A stretch of 33,989 nucleotides of DNA from contig JAIRVH010000086.1 in assembly GCA_031253985.1 (NCBI GenBank), positions 1 to 33,989 on the forward strand, written 5' to 3'. This document shows positions 32,808 through 33,989 of this stretch, in pieces. This DNA is from Sphingobacterium sp. (GTDB lineage: Bacteria > Bacteroidota > Bacteroidia > Sphingobacteriales > Sphingobacteriaceae). The notes below the pieces were generated by a model. That model saw nothing but the letters and a program-made list of their open reading frames with translations. It was not told where the DNA came from and ran no database searches. The position numbers were made by a program, and so were the translations under genes. Position 1 is the stretch's first letter, and every line of letters begins with the position of its first letter.

Positions 32808-33989
32808 TTACAGCGCTTCTGCATGCTGCGAGACATCCAAACCAAGCTCTTCATCCGTTTCTTCAACACGCAATGGTGCGATAAGATCCGTGATCTTCAA
32901 GAGAACCAATGAACCCACAAAGGCGAAAAATGATACCGCAAATAAGGCGACCATGTGCACAAAGAACAACTTTGTTTCGCCGAAAAATAGACCATTGTCC
33001 GCAACAACAGGGTTAATGTTATGATGGGCAAATACACCAGTAAGCACCATACCAACCATACCACCTACGCCATGACAAGGAAATACATCCAAAGTGTCAT
33101 CGATACTTGTTTTACTTCTCAGGTATACAACTAAATTACTCACCAAAGCACCAACCAAACCAATGATCATCGCATGTGGAATACTAACAAAACCAGCTGC
33201 TGGTGTAATCGCCACCAAACCAACAACGGCACCGATACATGCCCCCATTGCCGAAGGTTTCTTTCCGCGTATGATATCTACAAATATCCAAGCCATAGCG
33301 GCCATGGCTGAAGCTGTAGTCGTGGTCGCAAAAGCGTAAGCTGCCAAAGAATTTGCACCGCCGGCAGAACCAGCGTTAAATCCAAACCAGCCAAACCACA
33401 AAAGTGCAGTACCCAATATCACATAGCTTATACGAGCGGGATTATGAATCTGTGTTTTACGCCCTTTTAAATAGATCGCTGCCGCCAAAGCCGCCCAACC
33501 TGCCGACATGTGTACAACGGTACCACCAGCAAAATCCAGTACACCAAACTTTGCCAATATCCCTTCAGGGTGCCAAGTTGCATGTGCCAGTGGCATATAA
33601 ATAAAAATGCTGAACAGAATAATAAACAACATAAATGAATTGAATCGGATACGCTCTGCAAAAGCACCGGTTATTAGCGCTGGTGTTATAATTGCAAACT
33701 TAAGCTGAAACATGGCAAATAAAACCAAAGGTATAGTGGGAAGCGCACCCCACGCAACATTCCCCAATGTACCTTTCATCATAAAAAATGTACGCGGATC
33801 ACCAACAATACCGCCGATATCATCGCCGAAAGCCAAGCTAAAACCAACAATGACCCAGAGGATTGTCATCAAACACATACATATAAAGCTTTGCATCATC
33901 GTTGAGATTACATTCTTCTTGCTAACCATACCGCCATAAAAAAAGGCAAGTCCAGGTGTCATAATCAACACCAATGCAGAAGAAGTTAA
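32808..33989 (-). CDS. amt: Ammonium transporter (Amt family), 5' end beyond the window
   Basis: At least 393 residues of an Amt/MEP/Rh channel for ammonium uptake in the inner membrane. The first residues visible, LTSSALVLIMTPGLAFFYGG, belong to the first helix of the family and remain open to the window edge, so the true start and any signal peptide are missing; a TTG at 33974 is not the start. Conserved parts include the pore and twin-His regions (FAGGTVVHMSAGWAALAAA, and HGVGGMVGMVLTGVFA) and ALLWFGWFGFNAGSA. About ten helices remain. The C-terminal tail has DEELGLDVSQHAEA. A GlnK (PII) gene might lie upstream outside the window; none is seen here. Confidence 0.95.
   Translation of the reverse strand, partial: LTSSALVLIMTPGLAFFYGGMVSKKNVISTMMQSFICMCLMTILWVIVGFSLAFGDDIGGIVGDPRTFFMMKGTLGNVAWGALPTIPLVLFAMFQLKFAIITPALITGAFAERIRFNSFMLFIILFSIFIYMPLAHATWHPEGILAKFGVLDFAGGTVVHMSAGWAALAAAIYLKGRKTQIHNPARISYVILGTALLWFGWFGFNAGSAGGANSLAAYAFATTTTASAMAAMAWIFVDIIRGKKPSAMGACIGAVVGLVAITPAAGFVSIPHAMIIGLVGALVSNLVVYLRSKTSIDDTLDVFPCHGVGGMVGMVLTGVFAHHNINPVVADNGLFFGETKLFFVHMVALFAVSFFAFVGSLVLLKITDLIAPLRVEETDEELGLDVSQHAEAL

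Noticed and set aside
33974..33989. TTG as start codon of the ammonium transporter
   Set aside because: The frame stays open with family-typical residues to the window edge, so the gene is cut, not started, here.

Overview
The window reads as ordinary chromosome of a Gram-negative Bacteroidota bacterium, most like Sphingobacterium or a close relative in Sphingobacteriaceae (inference from protein style, not a search). Supporting signs are promoters of the Bacteroidota type (TTG, about 20 bases, TAnnTTTG), no clear Shine-Dalgarno sites, a lysyl-tRNA synthetase with an extra C-terminal domain, FabV as enoyl reductase, and an ECF sigma factor paired with a membrane protein ending in an outer-membrane barrel. 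I saw no tRNA, rRNA, CRISPR array, insertion sequence or prophage gene. Coding density is high and the last gene is cut by the window edge.

Layout. 1-5.8 kb: a tripartite RND efflux operon (outer-membrane channel, adaptor lipoprotein, inner-membrane pump) closed by a very strong hairpin. 5.85-6.5 kb: a HAD-type sugar-phosphate phosphatase or mutase. 6.6-8.6 kb, minus strand: an ECF sigma factor followed 14 bases later by a putative dual-membrane anti-sigma factor. 8.9-10.6 kb: lysS. 10.8-14.0 kb: four closely spaced plus-strand genes (patatin phospholipase, SpmA-SpmB fusion, methylglyoxal synthase, OsmC-like protein). 14.1-15.9 kb: coaA converging on an MscS channel gene, their stop codons sharing TTAA. 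16.1-18.2 kb: a copper-type P1B ATPase. 18.3-23.2 kb: gyrA followed almost without gap by two exported TPR proteins. 23.3-24.2 kb, minus: an FKBP isomerase and an OsmC peroxiredoxin. 24.4-25.9 kb: a small lipoprotein and an MFS exporter. 26.0-27.2 kb, minus: fabV. 27.4-28.3 kb: an EamA/DMT transporter. 28.3-31.7 kb, minus: an ABC exporter, an S1/P1 nuclease and a DUF4268 protein. 31.8-32.35 kb: a lipocalin. 32.35-32.65 kb, minus: a 101-residue protein of unknown function. 32.8 kb to the end, minus: an ammonium transporter truncated at its N-terminus.

How the genes work together. Most units are independent housekeeping or envelope functions. The clearest regulatory unit is the sigma/anti-sigma pair: its membrane partner appears to reach from cytoplasm to outer membrane, as described for Dma proteins of Bacteroides, and is the best candidate here for an under-studied system. 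Several genes could contribute to drug or biocide tolerance (RND pump, YhhS-like MFS, EamA and ABC transporters, FabV which is typically triclosan-insensitive), whereas GyrA keeps the residues of fluoroquinolone-susceptible enzymes. Eight terminator-like hairpins fall at transcription-unit ends, while two convergent pairs overlap by the four bases TTAA and have none.
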